Below, in pieces: positions 33,740-44,400 of a DNA stretch of 64,000 nt; position 1 is the stretch's first letter, and the number at the start of each line of letters is the position of its first letter. Source of the DNA: Roridomyces roridus (taxonomy: Eukaryota > Basidiomycota > Agaricomycetes > Agaricales > Mycenaceae); assembly GCA_029378245.1 (NCBI GenBank), contig JARKIF010000016.1:682001-746000 (forward strand), given 5' to 3'. A program made the position numbers and the translations under genes. The notes beneath the pieces are model-generated. The model ran no database searches, had not been told where the DNA came from, and saw only the letters and a program-made list of their open reading frames with translations.

Positions 33740-34836
33740 ATGGCTCTCCTCACAGGACATGTATACACACTCAGGTGCGAAGCGTACAGCAACAGAATGC
33801 TCGATTTGGCCGCAGGTGAGTATATTGATCCAAACTTCCGGAATTACTGCTGAGTTGGGCTCAGGCAACTCGAACAACGGCACCGCGGTCATAGGCTACC
33901 ACCCCGAAACCTTGCACCCCAACGCATTCAATCAGTTCTGGATCTTGACCCTCATCGGCGGAACGACCGATGTGTACACCGTCCAAAACCTCAGGTCTGG
34001 AACATACCTCGACGTGGTCGGTGGCAACAAAAAGAACGGAACGGCCATTGTTGGGTATTCTTGGAATCGTCCCAACAACCCCAATCAGTACTGGCGGGTC
34101 TATGAATGTGAATGGAATGGGCGCCATAGACTACAGAATATTGCGAGTGGCACATTCCTCGATCTTCCCAATCCGGCAGACTGTAAACAAACACCAGCTT
34201 CCGATTGCTCGCCACTCATGCTTTGTAGTCCACAAGGTCCACGCTTGGTCAAAGCAGGACAACAACCCCCACCAAATGTGGAACCTCGTCCGCGTCTCTC
34301 GTACAGCCGAGGAAGTCCGCAACGCTCTGGAGAGTCCCTATGTCAACCCGGAAACTTTCAAAAGCTACCGTGCCGACGCAGTGTGAGATTGAAGACACTT
34401 TCAACCCATTCGCCGACTCATCAGAATTTTGCTCTAGTTATGTGACTATCCCCAGAGACGTGCGACAAGAAATCTGGACGGGATCCGGTCTAAAGGATGC
34501 CGAGTGGCGCGAGTCGGTCTTTGACTGTACGCTCAACTCGACTTCAACTCGAATATCCTGCTGAACGCATATGTGGGCGACGACTTTGCTTTTGTCGCCA
34601 AGGCCGCCGTGTCCAATTACGCCAAGTCGAACATCAAAGGCAGCGTATAAGGGTTCTCGTCGAACCTGAATGATTTTCTTTCTTTAACTGCTTTACAGAA
34701 AATCTCCCTTCTCTTTGGCATCGGCTACACCTCGAACGGCCAAGATATTCACGCGTACAATTTTTATCTGAATGATACGCTTGACAGGGCTGTTTGGTTT
34801 GAGCCGCAGAATGGGAAAGAGGAACCCGGCGTATAG
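33740..34836 (+). pseudogene. MOA-like trefoil lectin / cysteine-protease gene, damaged
   Basis: Homologue of the Marasmius oreades agglutinin type, a fungal defence lectin with an N-terminal ricin-B beta-trefoil and a C-terminal papain-like domain. The N-terminus is at 33740. The trefoil shows three QxW-type repeats (NQFW, NQYW, HQMW) spread from about 33930 to 34270. The protease-like domain follows, with blocks QEIW, KDAEWRES and, after a later intron, HAYNF and FEPQNG that carry the family's His and Glu. Introns at about 33816-33865, 34183-34228, 34384-34440 and 34649-34699 look normal. The intron interrupting the codon of the active-site cysteine, near 34529-34579, ends in GG rather than AG. 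The C-terminus is also about 15 residues shorter than in the family. Probably inactive, though a noncanonical splice cannot be excluded. Confidence 0.72.
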
Positions 34837-35045
34837 GTCACAGTTCGGTACTTACTGAAGTTGCTCTTTCAAGACCTCACGTACTACCAAATTACATTTC
34901 AATCTCACCTGTCTTTCTAATCTCGTATACGAATACGATACGCCTGACTGGCAGGGCTGTTTGGTTTAAACCGCAGACTGGGAAGCGATGGCGAACCCGG
35001 CATATATGATATAGTTCATGGTTCAGTACTTACTGAATGGTTCAT
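34771..35045 (+). repeat. Local duplication of lectin 3' end
   Basis: About 95 bp from the last exon and just beyond (34771-34865) recur imperfectly at about 34935-35045. The shared core includes CAGGGCTGTTTGGTTT, then a GAACCCGGC block, then GTACTTACTGAA. The second copy has a stop and changed residues, so it is a relic. Confidence 0.65.
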
Positions 35046-35149
35046 TTCAGAGTTCAACCCAGTTGCATTTGCGTGTCACCCGTTTCCATAACTCTTGATC
35101 AGTAAAAACCTTTTGGGCCATTGCATATTTTCAAAACAAGAAAATCGCC

Positions 35150-36917
35150 CTACAATTCTACACTCTCCGCTCGGGTTGCTCTGCGGGGCGAGGCACGTTT
35201 TGGGAGAGTCGACACGCGTCGCGAGACCGGGGTCGCGTATTCGTCACTGTCCGATCCCTCGGGTCCCTCCTCGTAACCGTCCGATTCCTGTTCCTCCCCG
35301 AAGTCCTCTTCCTTCTTCACCTGACGCTCCCGCGTCTTCAGCACCTTCTTCGGCGTCCCAGACTCCTTCTTGACCCGCCGCCGCTTTCCGCCTGTGGTCA
35401 CTTCACCTTTCGGCTTGGGATGTTTCTCCGATTCCAGCAGACGCTCGAACACGTCCTCGGGGTACGCGACACACTGGAGGATCACGAACGGTATCGTGAG
35501 ACGCCCGTCATGGAGGGCCTGAGAGATCCCCTCGTATGCGAAAGGTATCTTGCGTGTAGCAGGTAGCGTCTTGTTGACATCTTCGACCCACTCGTGACCA
35601 CTCTTAGTCTTGAGGGTGCCTGTGACCCATTCGTTCAAGACCCCCGGCGGGAGAAGGTTGATGTGGTGAGGAGCAATCTCTCCCCATCGCTGGTAGGTGT
35701 ATGTGCCGGCCAGTCGCCAGTCATTTCTTGTTGGGGGTAAGTGCAAGGTCAAGAGGGATTCCAACAACTTACGTCCCCTCTCCGACGAAGAAATTCATCG
35801 GCTCGCCTGACGCGCCGCTCAAGCCGAAAAACCCCATTCCATGAGCTCCCGGCCTTGGAGGGAGAGCATTGTTCCAAGAGCGATTGTAAGTACAGCTAGA
35901 ATATGGATCGGTTTCAATTTCTCGTTTCCCGGTTGGAAACGATACTGGAACTCACAAGGCCATTTTCCCTGGTTTACCCCAGTTGTGATTACATGTTTGA
36001 TGGCCCCCACCGAACGCCTATGGGTCATGCTCATGAGTATACGAGACCGAGCAGTAAACTGCACACACACATCACTGATGACTTTCCGAGAGAAACCCCG
36101 GTTGTACTTTTCATCCACCTCGATCGCTGGTGCCAATCCAAACGCATCGACGTTCCAGATGTCAAAGTTGCCGTCCTCGGACTTGATAAGGTACACACGC
36201 TTCAACAGGTCGGGTTCGCCATCGTTCTCCGCCTTGATAATGACGTCGATCACCTCGTCCTCGTCCTTGACCCCTGCTGGGACAGCGCTGTCGGGGATAG
36301 ATGCCCAAGCGTCGCGCGGAGGCTTGGTGGGTTCCTCAAGCTCCTCCGAATTTTCAACCACGGGCGAGACGGCGCGCGCCTCTGTTGCCTCCGACGAGAG
36401 ATCGGGTAGCTGGGTCTGCAGACGTTCTGTCTGAGGTTTGGGTCTCTCGTCCTCAGATTCTGACTCGAGGAGCTGCCCAAGGCGTCAATACTGAGCGACG
36501 CAAACTTCACGACCAACGCACCATGATGACCTCGCGCTCCAGAGGCTCTTGCTTTGCAAGAAATGTACCCGACGGAGACTGAACCTAGAACAAGAGAATA
36601 GTTTGGCATCATGGAGTCGAGGATGCGCAAAAATAAATACAGACCTTTTTCCGATTGGCCTCATGTTTGTGGATCTTGTGGCGCCGTAACTCACCCTCCA
36701 GCCTCTTGTTCTGCGCCTCGAGATGGTCGACTTTTTTCAGCGCTTTCAGGAGTTTGATCTCCAGGTCCAAGGACTCCCGCGACTTTTCAGCTAGTAATCT
36801 TCGCAAGATGGCCACCTCAGAGCTGTCATTCGAAGCGTCTGGGATTTTGGCATCGGGAGAAGGGCTAAGTTTGGGCTTGACCTCGGGGCCTCCGTGCTCT
36901 GGAGACGACGGGTGCAT
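35150..36917 (-). CDS. Coiled-coil protein with DUF6697 domain
   Basis: Starts MHPSSPEHGGPEVKPKLSPS at 36917. Residues about 30-95 form a strong coiled coil (RRLLAEKSRESLDLEIKLLK, then HLEAQNKRLEGELRRHKIHK). An acidic, low-complexity linker follows. The conserved domain begins FSRKVISD and, after an intron, AFGGGHQTCNHNWGKPGK. Next come NALPPRPGAHGMGFFGLSGA, NFFVGEG and LAGTYTYQRWGEIAPHHINL, which fit DUF6697 of Agaricomycetes. The tail is highly charged with clusters such as GGKRRRVKK and KKEEDFGEEQE, suggesting nuclear targeting. About six introns. Function is unknown; the layout suggests a chromatin-associated or regulatory protein, which is inference only. Confidence 0.82.
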
Positions 36918-37267
36918 GCTGGTGAGAGTAAGGATATCAGAGCACCCGAGAGTCGAGTTGTCGATGCTCTAAGGGAGACGCGCTCGTGGTTGGAGCAAAT
37001 CCAACCTGCTTGGCCGAATGAGGAAGGAGATGATCGATGATCAACCCAAACAGATCAAGACAAGACTAATTAAGAGTTTGGCCGAGCCCTCCAACCTCTC
37101 CGCCTCCAAGCCCTGCGCTGGGTGCGCGTCGTACCGCATATAAATACCCGCCTGCACCTCCCCACCTTCCTCCGTAGTCCCGCCATCCCCACGCATAAAA
37201 TCTTCTTGTAGTAACAAGTCGCCGATACTGCGTTCCCGGGCCTATGCCCACCTCTACGCATTTTAGA
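36918..37267. other. Divergent intergenic region with TATA box
   Basis: TATAAATA at 37139-37146 on the forward strand suggests a promoter for the weak frame beginning near 37268. Confidence 0.4.
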
Positions 37268-37615
37268 ATGTCCACCCCGCACGTACCCGCACGACGTGGC
37301 TCTTCCCCGTCGAGAAAGCCCATGGCGCAAGACCAACCCTCACAGACTTCCAGTCTCGCTGTCGTCGCCCCGAAAGACTATCGGGTGCAGGACGAGGGCG
37401 AATCGGCGATGCGTGGTGCATTTTGGAGGTCTTGACTCTTCAACAAGAGTTTGATGGACGAGGGAAGTACGTGGTGGAGCATGGGGCGCAGGGGGATCCA
37501 GGGCTTGTGCGGGAGAGGTTCTTGCGGAGGTCAAGGAGCATCGGCTGGCGCCCTACACCAAGTCAGAGCAGTATGTCCGGATTCAGACCACGCCAGGGTA
37601 AAGGGGGTATCAGAT
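37268..37615 (+). other. Unresolved coding fragment
   Basis: A forward frame from ATG 37268 (MSTPHVPARRGSSPSRKPMA) stays open to a TGA near 37434. Coding character then continues in the next frame (QEFDGRGKYVVEHGAQGDPG, LVRERFLRRS). No intron of normal size can join them. It may be a gene with a one-base frameshift or a chance open frame. No family recognised. Confidence 0.25.
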
Positions 37616-37836
37616 GCATGTACATAGGTACAGCGACTATTCGAGCCAGACGACCTGGACATCTTTATCGTTGGGCATCATCAAGATCTCTTTGTGGAAA
37701 GCGACCTAAAATGGCCGGTCAGTCGATTCAGAGAATTATATACGATACGAAGACACACCTCCTTCTGTCGTTTGGCTGCGCGCAGCGTCCCATTCAGCGC
37801 CTCCACTTAGCACTAGATACTCGTTCCAGCTCGCTT

Positions 37837-38303
37837 TTAACGCCCCAGTGAGTGCTCACGGTCGTTGACGGTCTTTTCGAACAGGATTCCATATGCTACA
37901 GAGCTATGCCCGTCTGCGTTCAATGTCCCATATCTGCGTGATACAAGGAGGGTTGCCAGAATCAAGTTGGGATTAGTGAGTGCAGACGCCATGCCACCGT
38001 GAGGCAACCTTCGAGGACTTTGATTTCGGCCGGGCTGGACACTGGGGCCTTGTGAGTGGGTGCGACGGAGGCAAGGCAGCGAAGAGAGACATACTGGGGA
38101 GGGAGGAGGGAGATGGTGAGCGCGATTGATCCGAGATCTCGACTCAACGCTCTTCTGACTTCCACAACCAAACAAGCCGTCGAACAACCGTCGAATAATA
38201 TCCTCTGCCTCGTCAAATGTCCGTAAATTCAAAGCAGTGTCGCCGAAAATGAAGCAACAATACGATCGCCACTGGTCCACCGTCCCTGAACTGGCTGGCG
38301 CAT
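37837..38303 (-). other. Unresolved reverse-strand coding fragment
   Basis: Reverse frames with protein-like composition overlap here: RTFDEAEDIIRRLFDGLFG near 38180-38230, APVSSPAEIKVLEGCLTVAW near 38000 and YGTLNADGHSSVAYGILFEK near 37890. They do not join into one model by clear splice sites. An ATG at 38303 (MRQPVQGRWTSGDR) could be the start. Likely a degraded gene; identity unknown. Confidence 0.25.
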
Positions 38304-38356
38304 AAAAACCCCTCAAGAATCAAGACAGACTCCCTATCTTGCTACCGACTCTGACA

Positions 38357-38753
38357 ATGTCTCACGAGGTAGAGTGAAAAGTGCTGTCCTGCGCTACGAG
38401 ACTGATATCCTCAGCAGCTTGAATCCTGGAAGCCCTGGACTCAGGCAAAGTTGGACCAAGAATTGCAGGCCGCTCTCGTCGCAGCCGACGCTCCAACCTA
38501 CGTGCCAGCCATCCATTCCTATGTGGACTTTTGCTGCCTTCACGAATTCCCGATTACACCCACCGCTGACACCCTGAGTTTCTACGTTGTGTGGATGTGC
38601 CAGGACACCGACCCCAACACCGTCGGCTCGTACCTCCTCGACATTTGCAACGAGCTCGAGCCCCGATTTCCGCAGGTCCGCGAAATCTGCAAGACACCCC
38701 CCGTCTCGCGTACACTCGAAGGATACATATTGCGTTCTGTTGCCTCGCATTAG
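38357..38753 (+). pseudogene. Truncated tyrosine recombinase (Crypton-type) fragment
   Basis: ATG at 38357, short exon MSHE, intron about 38369-38415, then QLESWKPWTQAKLDQELQAA and the core-binding (SAM-like) domain APTYVPAIHSYVDFCCLHEF. Next is DTLSFYVVWMCQDTDPNTVG, then SYLLDICNELEPRFPQVREI. This matches the N-terminal domain of the DNA breaking-rejoining enzymes abundant in mushroom genomes. The frame stops at 38751-38753, before the catalytic domain with its Arg-His-Arg-Tyr residues, and nothing downstream restores it. It would bind DNA at most. A remnant of a mobile element. Confidence 0.6.
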
Positions 38754-39553
38754 AACAGGCTGCTGGTCGACGGGAGTCTGAAGCAGCGTAGCTGGCCCAC
38801 GTCAATAACCACAAGGTCCTGATTCCGGCCATGGTGCATGCCCCCGTGCGGAATAGGTCGTTTGCATTCATAGTTTCCTGCTGGCACTCGAATTTGATCC
38901 ACCTAATGAGATCATGCGCCTGGTCTGCAGTCCACCGGATCGAGTTTCAGTCCGAGAGCGCTCTAGGCAAACTGTGCTTGGAAGAACGAATGGCGATGCT
39001 TGTCGGGTCCAAAGTCGGATTCGAGTTTGCTCTCGATGCAAAATTCTATCCAAGTAGCTATATATATTCACTTTTCTACGGGTTTGGTACAGCAAAAAAA
39101 AAAAAAACCGGAATGTGCGGAAGCACCATGCTGTGTGGATCGATGGGTCTGCAAGGTATGTCAGCTGGAACAGCATAAGTGGGAAGGGACACACACGTGT
39201 ACTGGAGGAGTACGCATTCGAAGGGTGCGCTGAGAGACTCTGAGACTTAGATCCGATGGGCGGCCTGTCGGAATTCATTAGCATTCGCAGCAACTTGCCC
39301 GAGTAATCCACATACCTCGAAGAAGAAAAAACTCGGCACCCGGCTCGTCAATCTCCGATAGTTCTTCGCTTCAAATCCGTAGTTTGAAGCTTCAATAGGC
39401 GTGTAGGGCAAAGTGGCGAGCAGACAAAATCACAAAGTGCAGGGAAGATCCAATTGGGGCCATATTCAGGTCTTCGAGCACCAGGGGATAGTTTGATAGA
39501 CTGTGGAATCGTGGATAGGGTATGTGCATTCGGGGCGTTGATGTGAAGCAATG
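38754..39553. other. Gene-poor 0.8 kb, probable element debris
   Basis: Downstream of the recombinase fragment no frame is convincing. A short poly-A run lies at about 39093-39107. Possibly the eroded remainder of the same mobile element. Confidence 0.4.
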
Positions 39554-41150
39554 TTACACTCCAGGGTCCTGTAATATCTTGTCGGTGGTCGGACAGCCAT
39601 CCTGAGAGTCGGAGCGGTAGTGGGATGCTGGCAGGGGCGTCCGCGGATGCTTGCCGGGGGTGAGAAGAGGTCGACGAGGGGTTGATGGCGGCAATCTTGA
39701 CGCAGCCTGCAGCTCGACAGACGGCAGAAGGGTGATAGAGGAATAACCAGAGGACGTCCGTTTCCGCTTTCGGGAGGTTGGTGTCGTGTCCTGGACCGGC
39801 GGGGTGGATGACTAGGGAAAGCCAATAAGTTTGATTCACCAAGCCAGAAGTACGTCCACGTACCGTTGACTCACCCGCAGTCTCAGCAACCATCTCCAAC
39901 GGAATGACGACCTCTTCCAAATCATCGTCTTCCGTGTCCTCGCCATTAGCGCCGGCGTCGTCAGCTTCCTCCTCGGTGCTCTCGTCATCCTCGCTGTCGC
40001 AATCCTCGGTGGCAGGTGCGAGCATCCTGGCCATCTCCGCACGCAACTCTGTACAAAGAGTCAGTGAACGCGCTGGAAGAGATTGGGGAAGACATACTAT
40101 TCTCGAGCACCAGTTCCTCAGAGGGACATGGCGTGTGAGGGGTCGGCGGTGATATCATCTGGTTATATGTCAGTCCACTAGTTTTGAACAGAATCGATCC
40201 ACGCACGAGGGCAACAGGGCGGAAGCTGGCTCGAAGGGCCTCCGACCGCTCACAAACCGGCGATGCTGGCTCGGCATCAACCACCGGCGATGCTGGCAAC
40301 TCGTTATCAACCAAGACAAGCTGTCAGAAAGCGAGTCAACGAAGATGAAAGGGGTCAAGAATCTCAGACATACGAAAGGTGAGAGGAGGTCCTCGAGAAG
40401 GTCGACGGCACTGTCACCAATGTTTGAGATGGCGACCGGCTGCGGTACCTTTCAAGCAGGGATGAGGCGGAATCGTTTGTAAACAATGGATGAACGCACC
40501 AAAGGAGATGACGAGGCCTGCGCTTTGCTCTGCGGATCGCGAAGAGCTTGCAAGACGGCGACACCTGTCGACGCGAAGGCTTGGTGTACACAGAATGGGA
40601 AAACGGGCTGACCTGCCCATGCAGACCGCCAGCCTTCTCCGTTGCTTTGTACGAGTGCCGGTGCCACCACAGTCCCGTCGCGTTGACTTTGGAAAACCGA
40701 TATGTCAACGCGCATGAGCGAAAAGGACGCGACTCACTAGTCTGCTCCGGCCTGTGGACCGCCTGGATAAGAGGAGAAAAGAATGCATCCAGGAACCCCA
40801 ACGTCTCATCGGAACGGTCGACCCAGTGGATGAAGAGGTCGAGGAGGGTTTCCAAGAGGGCGACGCGGGTCTCAGTGTGCTTAGCCTGACGGTTAGACTG
40901 GTGACCAGCCTGTCTATGAATTGTCGATAGACCGTAGACGGGCCAGGTCTGGTCTACCTGACCAGTGCACTGCGCTCAATCAGCGTTTTTCCCTGCCGTT
41001 ACTTATTCTGCGACGCACCTTCTTGCGTTTCAGCCTGCAAGTCTGGCATGCATTCTTGTTGCAGGACACGTTACTGGCCAACACTCTAGAGGCTTCAAGC
41101 TTCAAGTTGAAGCAAAAGCGAGGCTGAGTAGGCTCTTTAGTAGCGTTGCG
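39554..41150 (-). CDS. Acidic nuclear-type protein with partial zinc-cluster motif
   Basis: Read from the right. A frame near 41020-41090 encodes NACQTCRLKRKK, resembling the first half of a Zn2Cys6 fungal transcription-factor cluster; after an intron it continues with one more Cys but no second half. Then come KHTETRVALLETLLDLFIHW and VDRSDETLGFLDAFFSPLIQ, a serine/proline-rich middle, SNIGDSAVDLLEDLLSPF, and a very acidic stretch (EDCDSEDDESTEEEADDAG). The end has the basic patch PTSRKRKRTSSG and a TAA at 39554-39556. The last introns are good (GTACGT donor near 39862). No in-frame ATG lies upstream of the zinc motif, so the 5' end is unresolved. Nuclear location is inferred. Confidence 0.5.
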
Positions 41151-41432
41151 TGAATCTGAAGGCGGAGGACAGTTGTTCCTGACACCAAGTCAGAACAAAA
41201 CTTTTGATGGGGTGGCCGGCCCGGTTCTCCCTTAGACTCGGACCAGAAAATTCTTCATTTGAGAAAATTCTTCATTTGCGAAATTCCAGCACAGAGTGAT
41301 ATACGCTGCTTGTGTTCGACGCTCCCGGACAGATCCAGAGCTGCTGCATGTCGTCCCACGTTGAGTGATTGCCATCGAGCATGCTGTCGACTGACGCACC
41401 GCCATTCCGGCGCGCCTTCGTCCTCATCTCCC

Positions 41433-44400
41433 ATGGAGGAAGCTACACAGACCGCCTTACCCTCCGACGTCTCAGTTTCGGCCTTCAAATACCGTGTGTG
41501 GTTTATGCGGCATGTAATCCATGTCGTCTCCCGTCGTCGTGCTGAAAGCCAGCGCTCACTGTGGTTGCAAATGGTCGAGGGGATGGATGCACAGACAGAT
41601 CTATGGCTGTGGAAAGATGAATCCGATGAAGAATACCTCAAAACTCTCCAGCTTTCCGCAGTAATCCAATGGCGCGAAGATTTCTGGGACTTGGCTACAG
41701 CGCTGAAAACGCGGGAATGGACGCATGGACGCAGGATTTCTGAGCCTGGACGAGCTCTGGCTGGTATATCACCCCATGAGAGGGCTCGTGTCGTAGGCTG
41801 GCTTATTACGGTGGCCGCGTCGCGCAAGAGTGGCAGGGTGGAGGAACTCATTTCACAGTGGGCAAATGCATCCTCAATCCCACAAGGGCAAGCGGGCCTT
41901 CCCTGCGTGCATTGCAATCTTCCGGACCCTGTCTTGCGCTCATGGACGCAGACCATGATGCACGTCTACTCTCTTGACGACATTCGGGCCATCCCTTGGC
42001 GCGCCGAGTGCCAATGCTTACAAAAGTGAGCCTGCCGTCGCGCAATCCTGGATGTTTCTGATGATTTCAGAGAGCTTGCATACTTCTTGAGAAATTCCAC
42101 CTTCATGCCTGAACTGCGAGAGCACAATTCAGCAGCACTTCCCTGCCTTTACGAACTAGCCGTCCCCCCTTGGCCACTTATTCTCTGGGTCCTCTTTCGC
42201 ACCTCGGCCGACAATCAACCTGGTTCTTTCCCCGCATTTTTGGAGTTTCTTCGGTCTCCAACTGCCCACGATATCGTTGCCTGGGACGATGAGGATACTT
42301 CCTACCTGTTCCGAATTCTCGTGTCCCACCACGAGAATTTGGAGAATCCGGATTCCTGGTCAATATATTCAGCTTGGCGCTCACATCTCTACGACTCCCA
42401 AATCGCTCCCGATAACTGGCGTGTTGTGCGCAGCATGACCTATGTCCCTGCGCGTTCGCGAGGCTCTGGACCGGAAGCTGCCCAGCTGAATAATCGAATA
42501 TGCGCCCTTTTGCTCGCTCTTTCACCCGACACCATCACCACCTCCGCCGTTCTCACTCCCCTCCAAGTTCATATGCGCGAGGAACCATTTTGTCGTGTTG
42601 CACGAATCAACGGCCAGCTCGAGAGCGAGGAAATCGTGCTCGATTTCCAGCGCGTCGAATCTTGGAATGCGGCAAACATTGAGCAATGGCTAGTTCAATG
42701 CGGTCACCAACGGAGCTACGCGCCGTTGCTCGCAAAATCGAATACAAGTCCGCTCAAGAGACTGGAATACCTGTCGATTATTGCTCGATGCACTGTTTCT
42801 CAGGTACGTATGATTCCGACTCCCTTGGTCAGCGACTGAACAATTGCACCAGAATCTACTCGCCTACACTTTCATTACTTTACTTCAGCATCCAGCCAGC
42901 GAAAAGTACGCCTTTACTCTTCATCTCGGTAAAATATGCTCATTCGAGTGTTCAGAGATTTGCACGAGTTGTACCAATCGGCAGCCCACTGGGCAAGCCA
43001 AACCGAACTCGAATGTCTCATAGCATATTCATCAATCGTGAGTACATTGCTCGATTTTCTGAAGCGATCGTACAACGTGGTAAGTCCCTTCCTTGTGGTA
43101 TATGGTCTCGCTCATTTTCGATTTCCCAGATGAGTTCGATTGACTCGCACACGATTTCAAAAGACGTGTGTATACGTTTGAAAAACGACTTTCAAGTCGT
43201 CGCTGTCCGTCTCGTCAGGCTTCTTGGTTATCAGGACCTGCGGAAAGAATTTTTGGCATTCCGAGATGACAATGCGCAAGCCTTACTGGACATTTTGCAA
43301 CAGGTAAGTGCCTGTGGCGCGTCGTATCGAAACATGCACTCAGCTTCGATCCAACAGCTACTTGATCTAGAACAATTTCTGGTGATTAGACCAGTACTCT
43401 TCGAGGCACTGTGCCGACTCTCGGATAATTCCGAGCTGCACCCCACGTGCTTCGCTCTCGAAAATCTGCGGAAGGTTGGGGACCAGGTAGCCGCAGGAGG
43501 CTTCGGCGATGTGTGGAAGGGAGTGGTGCTCGAGCAGAGTGTCTCCGTCAAGGTTATGCGATTGTTTCAAGAATCTGATGTCCAGGCAGTCTTGAAGGTT
43601 TGCACTGTTACTCGCGTTTTCTCCACCTCAAACTTTGCCTGCAGGAATTTCGCCGCGAAGCCCTTATTTGGCGACAATTATGCCATCCCAACCTACTCCC
43701 GTTTTACGGCGTTTATTATTTGGAGAACAGGCTCTGTATTGTCTCACCGTGGATGGACAACGGCAATATTTTGGAATATGTAAAGAAGAATTTACTCGAC
43801 ACGGATCGGCAGCTGTCTTTGGTGTGTTCATTTCAAGGAACATTTCTGTTATCTCACCCCGACCGGCCCTCAGATGCTGGACGTAGCTCTTGGCGTTGAA
43901 TATCTCCATAACAATCGCATAGTACACGGGGACTTGAAAGCGGTGAGCCCAAGTACTTGCCCTATTTGATTTTCAACCAACTGCCAACGTAGATCAATAT
44001 CCTGGTCACTCCCTCGCTCCGGGCGTGCATAGTTGATTTCGGTCTCTCCGGCCTCGCAGAATCGATCACGTTACGGTTTACCCATGCAACTGCAAGTGTG
44101 CGAGGGGGAACTGCGCGCTACCAAGCCCCGGAGCTACTCACCGCGAACCGCAATCATTACGGGTCAGACGTATACGCTTATGCTCACGTCTGCTATGAGG
44201 TGACTTGATCGAACCAAAACTCTTGTTCTTCAACTGATTATTATCGTAGATTCTGACTGGAAAAGTTCCATTCTTCAATATATTCAACGATGCCGCTGTC
44301 ATATTCAAGATCCTCGACGGGTTTAAACCGGAACGACTGGCAGAATGTCAAGGCTCGCCAGTGTTGGACGAATTATGGCAACTCCTCCAAGATTGCTGGG

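Noticed and set aside
34183..34228. Frameshift in the trefoil part of the lectin gene
   Set aside because: The change of frame is fully explained by a 46-nt intron with GTAAAC and TTTGTAG ends.
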